Shown here: in pieces, positions 1 to 6,510 of the stretch | Layout: every line of letters begins with the position of its first letter | Numbering within the stretch: the first letter of the stretch is position 1 | Assembly (NCBI GenBank): GCA_023145555.1 | Contig: JAGLDO010000016.1 | Span: 1-6,510 of the forward strand | Direction: 5' to 3' | DNA from: Bacteroidales bacterium | Lineage (GTDB): Bacteria; Bacteroidota; Bacteroidia; Bacteroidales; B39-G9 | DNA length: 6,510 bases | The notes under the pieces: generated by a model | Told to the model about the DNA's origin: nothing | What the model saw: the letters and a program-made list of their open reading frames with translations, nothing else | Databases searched by the model: none | Translations under genes and position numbers: made by a program

Positions 1-259
1 AAACCATATGAATTTAAAACCAGACGTCATTGTTCTTGATTATTTCTTAAATAATGAGAACGACGATGCTAAAGATGGACTTGAAATCTTAAAAGAAATT
101 CATCAAATTGACCCAAAAGCAAAAGTAATTATATTATCTGGACAAGAGGACGGCAATTTGGTTTATGACTTTGTTAGAGAAAATGCAACAAACTATGTTG
201 TTAAAGACGATAGTGCTTTTGAAAATGTTAAAAGAGCTATTGAAGATATTATATATTAA
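1..259 (+). CDS. Response regulator receiver domain, C-terminal part (5'-truncated by window edge)
   Basis: This is the end of a two-component receiver (REC) domain, which accepts a phosphoryl group from a histidine kinase on an aspartate. The frame is already open at base 2 (codons for Asn and His precede the first ATG at 8), so that ATG is internal and the real start lies off the window. Counting from it, the phosphoacceptor is D11 in VIVLDYF, the switch Ser is S44 in VIILSGQ, the aromatic switch residue is Y63 and the conserved Lys is K66 in YVVKDD. These sites fit strands 3 to 5 of the fold. In a usual receiver the Asp sits near residue 50-55, so about 45 residues with the first strand and its acidic pair are missing. 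The protein stops straight after the last helix (RAIEDIIY), so no output domain follows. It is either a stand-alone CheY-like regulator or the C-terminal receiver of a larger hybrid protein. It converges on yidC, and the terminator at 371-407 lies downstream. Confidence 0.88.
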   Translation, partial: NHMNLKPDVIVLDYFLNNENDDAKDGLEILKEIHQIDPKAKVIILSGQEDGNLVYDFVRENATNYVVKDDSAFENVKRAIEDIIY

Positions 260-370
260 CCTCAGTTCGATTTAAAATTTTGATACATCTTCTGCTAATT
301 TTTCTGTAGACAACATTAAATTTTCGAAGAACTTATTAATAGTTTTTTTATTTCATAATAACTAGTCCTA

Positions 371-407
371 AAAAAAAACCTCAATTACTTGAGGTTTTTT
401 TATTTTT
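371..407. terminator. Bidirectional intrinsic terminator between convergent genes
   Basis: The arms CCTCAA (379-384) and TTGAGG (389-394) form a perfect 6-bp stem around the loop TTAC (385-388). The stem is flanked by an A run (370-378) and a T run (395-401, then 403-407), so the A and T tracts can extend the helix. Read on either strand, the GC-containing hairpin is followed by a T-rich tract. It can therefore end transcription from the receiver gene on the left and from yidC on the right. Its place between two convergent genes supports this. Confidence 0.9.
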
Positions 408-417
408 AATATTGACC

Positions 418-452
418 AATCTTAATGAATTAAACATTTAATTATTAAGATT
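418..452. repeat. 35-base near-perfect palindrome downstream of yidC
   Basis: The outer arms AATCTTAAT (418-426) and ATTAAGATT (444-452) are perfect 9-base inverted copies. Inside them AATTAAA (428-434) and TTTAATT (437-443) are perfect 7-base inverted copies around a CA centre. Only G427 is left out, as a single bulge, so 16 base pairs can form in a cruciform or RNA hairpin. It lies between the yidC stop and the stronger terminator, and has no T run directly after it on the - strand. It may be a 3'-end stabilising hairpin, an auxiliary terminator or a protein-binding site. The stem is nearly all A/T, so its folding energy is modest. The symmetry is seen directly; any function is inferred. 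Confidence 0.6.
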
Positions 453-466
453 ACAGTTTAATTATA

Positions 467-2338
467 CTATTTCCTATTTTGAGGATAACCTTTTTTCTTA
501 GCTGCTTGTTCAAGTTTTTGTTGAAATTTTGATTTCTTAGCAGTTTTTTTTACATTAGAATTCAATTTTTCTAAAAGAGCTTTCTCGTTAATAGTACTTT
601 TAATAAACATTGTTTGTGCAACTGTAAATAAAAGAGAAAGGAAATAATAATAGCTTAAACCTGATGCATAATCGTTAAACCAAAATAACATCATTAACGG
701 CATAAGATACATCATTAGTTTCATACCGGGCATTTGTTGGCTCGACATGTTTGTTTGTTCATTATTTATTCTAACATAAACAAGGTTTACAATAGTCATT
801 AATAAACAAAAAAGACTTACATGATCACCATAATAAGGTATTGTGAAAGGAAGACTAAGAACAGAGTCATAAGAAGATAAATCTGTAGCCCATAAAAATC
901 CCTGATGTCGCAATTCAATTGAAGAAGGGAAAAACCTGAACATAGCAAATAATATTGGCATTTGAAATACCATTGGCAAGCAACCACCCATTGGATTTAC
1001 TCCAACTTTTTTATACAAGGCCATTGTTGCTTGTTGTTTCTTCATTGCATCCTCTTTTTTAGGAAATTTTTTACTCAACTCGTCAATTTGAGGTTTTAAC
1101 ACTCTCATCTTTGCTGATGAAAGATATGATTTACGTGTAAATGGGAATAATACTAATTTTATAATAAGTGTCATTAATAATATTACAATTCCATAATTAG
1201 AGACAAAAGAACCTAACAAATTAAAAAGAGGAATTATTGCATATTTATTTACCCAACTAAAAATACCCCAACCTAAAGGAATAACATCTTCAAATTTCAA
1301 TTTGTATTGGTGAAGCGTTTTATATTTATTAGGTCCAAAATAAAATTTCATTGGGATGTTTTCCGAAGGTTTACTTAGGTATGGAACAGTTAGTTCTGCA
1401 TAACATTTTTTTAAATATTTTTCGGAATCTTCAATTTTATTAACTTTTACGAAACCATTGAGAAAAGAATTATCTGCTACTAAAATTGAAGAAAAAAACT
1501 GCTGTTTAAAAGCAACCCATTTAATTTTTGTTTTTAATTCTTCTTTGTCTTCGTCTGATCTAATACTTAACTCATCAACTTCATCTTGAAAATATTTATA
1601 AAATACCGTTGTATTATCGCTTTCCCATTTTTTGCCTTTCTCTTGACGACGAATGTTGGTTTCCCAATTTAATGTTAAATAGTCTAAATTGTTGGCAATA
1701 ATATTATTCATGCCAACCAAATTAATATCAAACTTTAACATGTATGAGTTAGCCTCAAGTGTGTATAAATATTCAATATATTTATTATCAGATAATTTAA
1801 GCTTTAAAGATATTGATTTGCTTGAATCTGAAACTATTTGATTTTGAGTTGTACTTGGTGTAAAAAACAATTCGTTTGTTGCAATTGCTCTATTTTGTGC
1901 GAAAAAATTCAATCCAAAAATTGTTGAATCTCCGTCAAAAAGTATTACAGGTAAAGAATCGAAAGTTTCATAATTTTTTAGTTCTACTGAATAAACCCTA
2001 CCTCCTTTTGAAGAAAATTTTACTTTCATCAAATCATTTTCTAAAGTAACAAATTGATTCTCTCCTTGAGCAACATTAGCAAATGAACCATATTGATTTA
2101 ATTGGTTTTTGGTTTTTGTAGTTTCAGATATTTCTTGTGGTTCAATAACAGGAACTGCATTTTTTACTTCTTGTTTTATTTTTGCTTCTTCTATAGATTT
2201 TTCTTTTTCAACAATAGTAATAGAATCCTGTTTTATTTTTGCTGCAGCTAATTCTTCTTCAGATGGTTTTGTAAAATAGCTGTAGCCAATTAACACAAGA
2301 AATATTAATACCATTCCAACAATAGAATTTTTGTCCAT
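467..2338 (-). CDS. yidC: Membrane protein insertase YidC (Oxa1/Alb3 family)
   Basis: YidC inserts and helps fold inner-membrane proteins, alone or with the Sec translocon. The 623-residue protein has the long Gram-negative layout. It starts with TM1 (about 6-22), then a charged Lys/Glu-rich linker (24-75) and a periplasmic beta-rich domain (about 90-350). The conserved core follows, with TM2 near 381-400, a basic cytoplasmic helical hairpin (about 401-446), TM3 452-470, TM4 505-523, TM5 540-554 and TM6 562-579. The family signature VNPMGGCLPMVFQMPI is at 447-462. K394 in LIIKLVLFPF takes the place of the groove arginine of E. coli YidC (R366), keeping the positive charge; lysine here is, as I recall, usual in Bacteroidota. 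The Lys-rich tail (596-623) fits ribosome contact. The ATG at 2338 places TM1 right at the N-terminus, and the leader before it is A-rich without a clear Shine-Dalgarno sequence. It lies 74 bases after pyrG on the same strand. Confidence 0.97.
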   Translation of the reverse strand: MDKNSIVGMVLIFLVLIGYSYFTKPSEEELAAAKIKQDSITIVEKEKSIEEAKIKQEVKNAVPVIEPQEISETTKTKNQLNQYGSFANVAQGENQFVTLENDLMKVKFSSKGGRVYSVELKNYETFDSLPVILFDGDSTIFGLNFFAQNRAIATNELFFTPSTTQNQIVSDSSKSISLKLKLSDNKYIEYLYTLEANSYMLKFDINLVGMNNIIANNLDYLTLNWETNIRRQEKGKKWESDNTTVFYKYFQDEVDELSIRSDEDKEELKTKIKWVAFKQQFFSSILVADNSFLNGFVKVNKIEDSEKYLKKCYAELTVPYLSKPSENIPMKFYFGPNKYKTLHQYKLKFEDVIPLGWGIFSWVNKYAIIPLFNLLGSFVSNYGIVILLMTLIIKLVLFPFTRKSYLSSAKMRVLKPQIDELSKKFPKKEDAMKKQQATMALYKKVGVNPMGGCLPMVFQMPILFAMFRFFPSSIELRHQGFLWATDLSSYDSVLSLPFTIPYYGDHVSLFCLLMTIVNLVYVRINNEQTNMSSQQMPGMKLMMYLMPLMMLFWFNDYASGLSYYYFLSLLFTVAQTMFIKSTINEKALLEKLNSNVKKTAKKSKFQQKLEQAAKKKGYPQNRK

Positions 2339-2385
2339 TTTATTTTTTTTATTTATTTATTAGTAAAAAGTCAATACTTCAACGA

Positions 2386-2393
2386 CAAAGGTA
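2386..2393 (-). promoter_or_regulatory. Candidate Bacteroidota -7 promoter element for yidC
   Basis: On the - strand this reads TACCTTTG, a full match to the TANNTTTG element used by the primary sigma factor of Bacteroidota. It sits in the short pyrG-yidC gap, about 47 bases before the yidC ATG, a suitable distance for a leader. I see no TTG at the expected -33 spacing, which would fall at the pyrG stop codon. The call therefore rests on one element. If real, yidC can be transcribed apart from pyrG. Confidence 0.35.
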
Positions 2394-2412
2394 ATAAAAT
2401 ATTGCATTTAGA

Positions 2413-4014
2413 TTATTCGGAAATTGTTGCTTTTACAAATTTTACAAACAATGGATGAGGATTGATAACTGTACTTTTATATTCAGGATGAAACTGTACA
2501 CCAACAAACCATTTATGCTTTGGTATCTCAATTATTTCAACAAGATTTGTTTCAGTATTAAATCCTGATCCAATCATTCCTGCTTTTTCAAAATCAGCAA
2601 GATAATTATTATTAAATTCATATCGATGACGATGTCTTTCAACAGTTTCATTTTTGTTATATATTTCAAAGGCTTTTGTGTCTTTTTTTAATTTACATGA
2701 ATATGCACCAAGACGCATTGTTCCTCCTTTTTCTAAAACATTTTTTTGTTCTTCCATAATATCAATTACAGGATTTGATGTTTGTCTGTCCATTTCAGAA
2801 GAATTGGCATCTTTCAGATTTAAAACATTTCGTGCAAATTCAACAACTGCACATTGCATACCCAGACAAACTCCCAAAAATGGTATGTTATTTTCACGAG
2901 CATATTTAACTGCTAAAATTTTCCCTTCAATTCCTCTATGTCCAAATCCGGGAGCTACTAATATGCCTTTTAAGTCTTTTAATTTCTCGTTGCAGTTTTC
3001 TTCTGTGATTTTTCCTGAGTAAATTGAAACAAGATTTACCTTACAATCATTTGCTGCACCTGCATGAATAAATGATTCTGTTATAGATTTATATGCATCA
3101 GGCAACTCAATATATTTACCAACCAAGCCTATTGTAACTTCTCTTTTTGGATTTTTTAGTTTATATAAAAATTGTTTCCAAGGTTTTAATTCCGGGTCTT
3201 TGTTTGTGGGTAAATTTAGCTTTGTTAAAACAGTTGAATCTAATTTTTCTTTATACATTAACAAAGGTACTTCGTAAATAGTAGAAGCATCTATTGATTC
3301 AATAACTGAATTTATATTAACATTACAAAACAATGCAACTTTCTTTTTTATGTCAAGAGTTAATGCTTTTTCTGTTCTCAAAACCAGAATATCAGGTTGA
3401 ACACCACTTTCTAAAAGCATTTTCACTGAGTGCTGAGTAGGTTTGGTTTTTAATTCTTTAGCAGCCGAGAGATATGGAACTAATGTAAGGTGAATTGCTA
3501 AACAGTCTGAACCAAATTCCCATTTTAATTGACGAACTGCCTCAACGTAAGGAAACGATTCGATATCACCAACGGTACCTCCAATTTCTGTAATTACTAC
3601 ATCAAACTTTTTTTTCTGACCAACAAGTTTAATTCTTCGTTTTATTTCATCAGTAATGTGAGGTATAATTTGGACTGTTTTTCCTAAATAGTCACCTCTT
3701 CGCTCTTTGTTAATTACTGATTGATAGATTCTTCCTGTTGTAACATTATTTGCCTGCGATGTAGGAATGTTTAAAAAACGTTCGTAATGACCTAAATCCA
3801 AGTCGGTTTCAGCTCCATCTTCGGTAACGTAACACTCTCCATGTTCATATGGATTTAAAGTTCCCGGATCAATATTCAAATAAGGATCGAGTTTTTGTAT
3901 TGTTACACGATATCCACGAGCTTGCAATAATTTTGCTAATGAAGCAGAAATTATTCCTTTACCTAATGATGAGGTTACTCCTCCTGTTACGAAAATATAT
4001 TTTGTTGATGACAC
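2413..4014 (-). CDS. pyrG: CTP synthase (glutamine-hydrolysing)
   Basis: PyrG makes CTP from UTP, ATP and glutamine in the cytoplasm, the last step of de novo pyrimidine nucleotide synthesis. The synthetase domain (about 1-270) begins with the P-loop GGVTSSLGKG (11-20, K19). It also holds KLDPYLNIDPGT (41-52), the Mg-binding D73 in ETDLDLGHYERF, E143 in EIGGTVGD and the UTP-site segment KTKPTQHS (189-196). The class I glutaminase domain (about 293-533) has the oxyanion region APGFGHRG, nucleophile C383 in GVCLGMQ, the RHRHRYE block (460-466), and H509 and E511 in FHPE. All expected catalytic residues are present and 533 residues is normal. The start is GTG: an in-frame TAA lies two codons upstream and the first internal Met is residue 199, far past the P-loop. 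It lies 92 bases after the receptor gene and 74 before yidC, same strand, with no strong terminator on either side. Confidence 0.98.
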   Translation of the reverse strand: MSSTKYIFVTGGVTSSLGKGIISASLAKLLQARGYRVTIQKLDPYLNIDPGTLNPYEHGECYVTEDGAETDLDLGHYERFLNIPTSQANNVTTGRIYQSVINKERRGDYLGKTVQIIPHITDEIKRRIKLVGQKKKFDVVITEIGGTVGDIESFPYVEAVRQLKWEFGSDCLAIHLTLVPYLSAAKELKTKPTQHSVKMLLESGVQPDILVLRTEKALTLDIKKKVALFCNVNINSVIESIDASTIYEVPLLMYKEKLDSTVLTKLNLPTNKDPELKPWKQFLYKLKNPKREVTIGLVGKYIELPDAYKSITESFIHAGAANDCKVNLVSIYSGKITEENCNEKLKDLKGILVAPGFGHRGIEGKILAVKYARENNIPFLGVCLGMQCAVVEFARNVLNLKDANSSEMDRQTSNPVIDIMEEQKNVLEKGGTMRLGAYSCKLKKDTKAFEIYNKNETVERHRHRYEFNNNYLADFEKAGMIGSGFNTETNLVEIIEIPKHKWFVGVQFHPEYKSTVINPHPLFVKFVKATISE

Positions 4015-4020
4015 CTTTTA
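4012..4020 (-). promoter_or_regulatory. GTG start of pyrG with an in-frame stop just upstream
   Basis: On the - strand the sequence is TAAAAGGTG followed by TCA. TAA (4020-4018) is an in-frame stop, AAG follows, and GTG (4014-4012) is the only possible conventional start before the nucleotide-binding loop. The purine run AAAAGG runs into the start codon, so it cannot act as a normally spaced Shine-Dalgarno site. Initiation probably relies on the A/T-rich unstructured leader, as is common in Bacteroidota. Confidence 0.75.
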
Positions 4021-4106
4021 ATAATTTTAAAGAATTAAAATATTACAAAATAACGAATAAATTTTTATTTGAGTTAGTTTTAATGAAATTATTTTAGTTA
4101 AAAACA

Positions 4107-6428
4107 TTAAAATTTTAAATTTAAACCAAAACTTGGTAAAAATGGAAGTTGATCAACTCTCTCGTATTTAACTCTGTCAAAATAAAAAATATTATTACGA
4201 TTATAAACATTTGTAACACTAAATGATGCCTCAAGTGTTGAATTGTCCGATATTTCAAATTTATGTTTTAATGCAAAATCTAATCGGTGATAATATGGAA
4301 GTCTTCCTTTATTTATATTAGAATAAACAGTTCCTAACTCACCATTTGTTGTAGTATAGTCTGCATTTATATCGGTAAAAGGTATTAATTCATAAAAGCC
4401 TGATGTTTGAGTAAACGGAAACCCAGAACCAATATTCCAACGTGCACTAAATTCCCAGTTCAAATTCTTGCCAAAAGTGTACGACGAAATAAAATTAATA
4501 TTATGTCTGCGGTCAAAATGCGGAGAATATTTTTCTATAACTACTTGATTGTTTTCGTCAATAGTTTCTGCATTTCTGTCAACATATCCTAACGAATAAA
4601 CCAACCATAAAAATACTCTTTTATAATCATACTTTAATAAAAAATCAACCCCATATGCATCTCCTGTTTCAACAATAAAATCCTTTTTCAAACAATCGGG
4701 TTTATCATAGTTGCTATAAACATCATCAAAAATCTTATTTCGATTTAAGTTTGTAAGTTGACTGTTATTTTTGAAATAACCTTCAACATTTAAATTTAGT
4801 CTATTGTTAATATCGTATTCTACACCTAAAATTAAATGTTGTGATTTTTGAAGTTTTGTTTTTACCTCTTTTCCGTCAAATTTCTTTTGAATATTACTTG
4901 TTCCCGAAAGAAATCCTGAAAAAAGATTTACAACATCGCGGTCAGAATTGCTGGCTATTAAATTCTGTGAATAAAATCCTCCCGCAAATTTCACTCTAAA
5001 ATCATCATTAATTTTATATTTCATCCCAAGTCTTGGTTCTGGCGATATTTCAGATAAAGAAGCGTAATATTGCAACCTGAAACTTGGTTCAATTAAAAGT
5101 TTCCCAAAACTGTGTTTATATTTAACATAACCTGCTAACTCTGTTGTATTTTCTTCTTGAGAAATTTCCCTGTCAACAGAATTTGTATATTCGAAATTTG
5201 TTTTAAAACCTAATGTTTCTACACCATAATCTAATTTATCATCGCCAAAATAGTAAATAAATGACAGACCAAAATTATAACCGTTAATAAGGCTGTTTCT
5301 GGGTGTCTGGTCTTGGCTGTTAAGTTCAATATAATATCGTGAATATGAAAAATTTGTTTTTATTAATACCGATGAATTCGAGGGAATTAAAATAATACTT
5401 GTACCTGCTCCTGCTTCACTCCAATTAAGGTCTGATATTAATTTGTAGTTATTTACTTTGTCGGTAAAGTTATATCCAAAAAAACTAACTTTTGACCCAT
5501 TGTTTGAATTTATTGATATTTTACCATAAAAGTCATTAAAGTTAAATGGCAATCCATCTGAATTTGCATAGTTATAAAGACTTTTTGATGTTTGTTCAAG
5601 GTATGATGTTTTGGTAGATAACAAAAATGAAGAATTACCTCCAGATTTGGTAGCCTTTTTTATTGGTCCCTCTAACAACAATTTTGATCCAAAAGTATTG
5701 GAAGAAATTTTTCCACTAATACGTTGTTTGTTACCGTCACGAGTGGTAATATCCATTATTGAAGATATTCTTCCACCATATTCAGCACTAAAGCCTCCGG
5801 TAAAAATATCAGCATTACGTATTATATCTGAATCGAAAACAGAAAAAAGACCAATTGAGTGAAATGGATTATAAACAATCATTCCATCGAGAAGAACTTT
5901 ATTTTGTATTGGTGAGCCTCCACGAATATAGAGTTGACCTCCTTGGTCGCCTGTAAAAATAACTCCCGGAACTACTTGTAAGTATTGAGCTAAATCAGGT
6001 TCACTTCCCATTGATGGTATCTTCTCAATTTGTTTTGGAGTAATTTTTACAATTGATGCATAAATAGCTTTTTGCTTTTCTTGTTTTTCTGCTGTAACAG
6101 TAAATTCATCAAGTCTTATTGATGATTTAATCAAAAATAATTTTTTAGTAAGTATTTTATCTTTTATAACTGTTATAGGAATACTCAATAATTCGTAGCC
6201 AACATAACTAACTGTTAAAAAATACTTTCCTTCTTCTATTTTTGAAATATTATAGTATCCGTTAACATCAGTAGCAACACCATAACCTGTTCCTTTTAAG
6301 TATACATTTGTAAAAATAATTGGTTCTCCATTACTTTTATCATAAACAAAACCACGAACCGTACCTGTTTGTGCTACTATTTGTTGAGATATAAAAAACA
6401 GAATTATTAATAATTTTATATGTTTCAT
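4107..6428 (-). CDS. TonB-dependent outer-membrane receptor with carboxypeptidase-regulatory-like N-terminal domain
   Basis: This is an outer-membrane gated channel that takes up a ligand using energy passed on by TonB-ExbB-ExbD. A signal peptide covers residues 1-19 (Lys-rich start, then LLIILFFISQQIVA, likely cut before Q20). Residues about 21-100 form a carboxypeptidase-regulatory-like beta-sandwich (GFVYDKSNGEPIIFTNVYL, then DVNGYYNI and SYVGYE), typical of Bacteroidota receptors. A Ton-box-like stretch LDEFTVTAE (106-114) comes next. The plug (about 125-235) shows LAQYLQVVPGV, LYIRGGSP, KVLLDGMIVYNP and GGFSAEYGGRISS. The rest (236-773) is a beta-barrel of alternating aromatic strands ending in Phe (FGLNLKF), as BAM substrates do. 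At 773 residues it is complete and smaller than SusC proteins. No SusD partner lies within the window, and the ligand cannot be told from sequence. The ATG at 6428 is chosen because it opens the signal peptide. Confidence 0.95.
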   Translation of the reverse strand: MKHIKLLIILFFISQQIVAQTGTVRGFVYDKSNGEPIIFTNVYLKGTGYGVATDVNGYYNISKIEEGKYFLTVSYVGYELLSIPITVIKDKILTKKLFLIKSSIRLDEFTVTAEKQEKQKAIYASIVKITPKQIEKIPSMGSEPDLAQYLQVVPGVIFTGDQGGQLYIRGGSPIQNKVLLDGMIVYNPFHSIGLFSVFDSDIIRNADIFTGGFSAEYGGRISSIMDITTRDGNKQRISGKISSNTFGSKLLLEGPIKKATKSGGNSSFLLSTKTSYLEQTSKSLYNYANSDGLPFNFNDFYGKISINSNNGSKVSFFGYNFTDKVNNYKLISDLNWSEAGAGTSIILIPSNSSVLIKTNFSYSRYYIELNSQDQTPRNSLINGYNFGLSFIYYFGDDKLDYGVETLGFKTNFEYTNSVDREISQEENTTELAGYVKYKHSFGKLLIEPSFRLQYYASLSEISPEPRLGMKYKINDDFRVKFAGGFYSQNLIASNSDRDVVNLFSGFLSGTSNIQKKFDGKEVKTKLQKSQHLILGVEYDINNRLNLNVEGYFKNNSQLTNLNRNKIFDDVYSNYDKPDCLKKDFIVETGDAYGVDFLLKYDYKRVFLWLVYSLGYVDRNAETIDENNQVVIEKYSPHFDRRHNINFISSYTFGKNLNWEFSARWNIGSGFPFTQTSGFYELIPFTDINADYTTTNGELGTVYSNINKGRLPYYHRLDFALKHKFEISDNSTLEASFSVTNVYNRNNIFYFDRVKYERVDQLPFLPSFGLNLKF

Positions 6429-6510
6429 TAATTATTTTTCCGGATTATTGACCTTTTTATTATTGAGACTACTCCGAAAACTAAAATTATCAATTTATAG
6501 CCGCTTAGCG
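6428..6510 (-). CDS. Possible C-terminal end of an upstream gene (truncated by window edge)
   Basis: One - strand frame is open from the window edge to a TAA at 6430-6428, giving 26 residues; the other two frames stop within 16 bases of the edge. The peptide has a hydrophobic run LIILVFGVVSII followed by a basic tail KRSIIRKNN, the look of a last transmembrane helix with a cytoplasmic positive end. Its stop overlaps the receptor ATG by one base (TAATG), an arrangement common in translationally coupled operon genes. No promoter element of the TANNTTTG type is seen in these 83 bases, which also fits read-through from upstream. Against it, 26 open codons can arise by chance and A/T-rich DNA often encodes hydrophobic and Lys residues. 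The family is not recognisable. Confidence 0.4.
   Translation of the reverse strand, partial: LSGYKLIILVFGVVSIIKRSIIRKNN

Noticed and set aside
273..354. A short - strand frame in the convergent gap with an amphipathic sequence (ENLMLSTEKLAEDVSKF).
   Set aside because: Only 14 codons follow its sole ATG, the upstream stop is close, and the sequence is too short to assign. It faintly resembles a chemoreceptor-type C-terminal helix, but that may be chance.
2654..3022. A 122-codon open frame on the + strand.
   Set aside because: It lies wholly inside pyrG on the opposite strand, covers the conserved glutaminase domain and has no family-like motifs; it is a shadow of the real gene.
4024..4041. 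Seven-base inverted repeat ATTTTAA / TTAAAAT in the pyrG leader, considered as an attenuator.
   Set aside because: It is only A/T pairs with a 4-base loop and is expected by chance in this composition; no alternative antiterminator arm was seen.
4046..4053. TTATTTTG on the - strand, a near match to the TANNTTTG element before pyrG.
   Set aside because: One fixed position is wrong and no TTG lies at the expected -33 distance; such near matches are common in DNA this rich in A/T.
4077..4105. Imperfect inverted repeat GTTTTAA / TTAAAAAC just after the receptor stop, a possible terminator.
   Set aside because: The stem is almost all A/T with one unpaired base and a 14-base loop, and no T run follows on the - strand.
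5611..5862. An 83-codon open frame on the + strand.
   Set aside because: It is antisense to the plug and first barrel strands of the receptor, with no recognisable domain; its openness follows from the codons of the real gene.
6436..6480. Imperfect inverted repeat TTTTCGGA / TCCGGAAAA upstream of the receptor start.
   Set aside because: It needs a bulged G and a 28-base loop, and it falls within the possible tail of the upstream frame; too weak to call an operator or hairpin.

Overview
This AT-rich window looks like a stretch of ordinary chromosome from a member of the Bacteroidota. The main evidence is an outer-membrane TonB-dependent receptor with an N-terminal carboxypeptidase-regulatory-like domain, a long YidC with a large periplasmic domain and a lysine in the membrane groove, A-rich leaders without clear Shine-Dalgarno sequences, and one TANNTTTG-type promoter element. 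I cannot place it below phylum level; an uncultured Bacteroidales-like lineage is only a guess.

Layout from left to right: (1) the C-terminal two thirds of a response-regulator receiver domain on the + strand, cut by the left edge; (2) a roughly 200-base gap between convergent genes, holding a bidirectional intrinsic terminator and a second AT-rich palindrome; (3) three complete genes on the - strand, transcribed right to left: a TonB-dependent receptor (4107-6428), then pyrG for CTP synthase (2413-4014, GTG start), then yidC for the membrane protein insertase (467-2338); (4) at the right edge, a short open frame on the - strand that ends in TAATG across the receptor start and may be the tail of another, possibly membrane-anchored, protein.

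The three - strand genes are separated by 92 and 74 bases with no convincing terminator between them, so they may be partly co-transcribed. One complete -7-type promoter element in the pyrG-yidC gap could give yidC its own transcript. PyrG supplies CTP for nucleic acid and phospholipid synthesis, YidC inserts inner-membrane proteins, and the receptor imports an unidentified ligand across the outer membrane. They share a growth and envelope theme but are not known to form one pathway. No RNA genes, mobile elements, CRISPR arrays or phage genes were seen. I found no sign of a new multi-gene system. The points most worth a second look are the 35-base palindrome beside the terminator, the truncated overlapping frame at the right edge, and the forced GTG start of pyrG.
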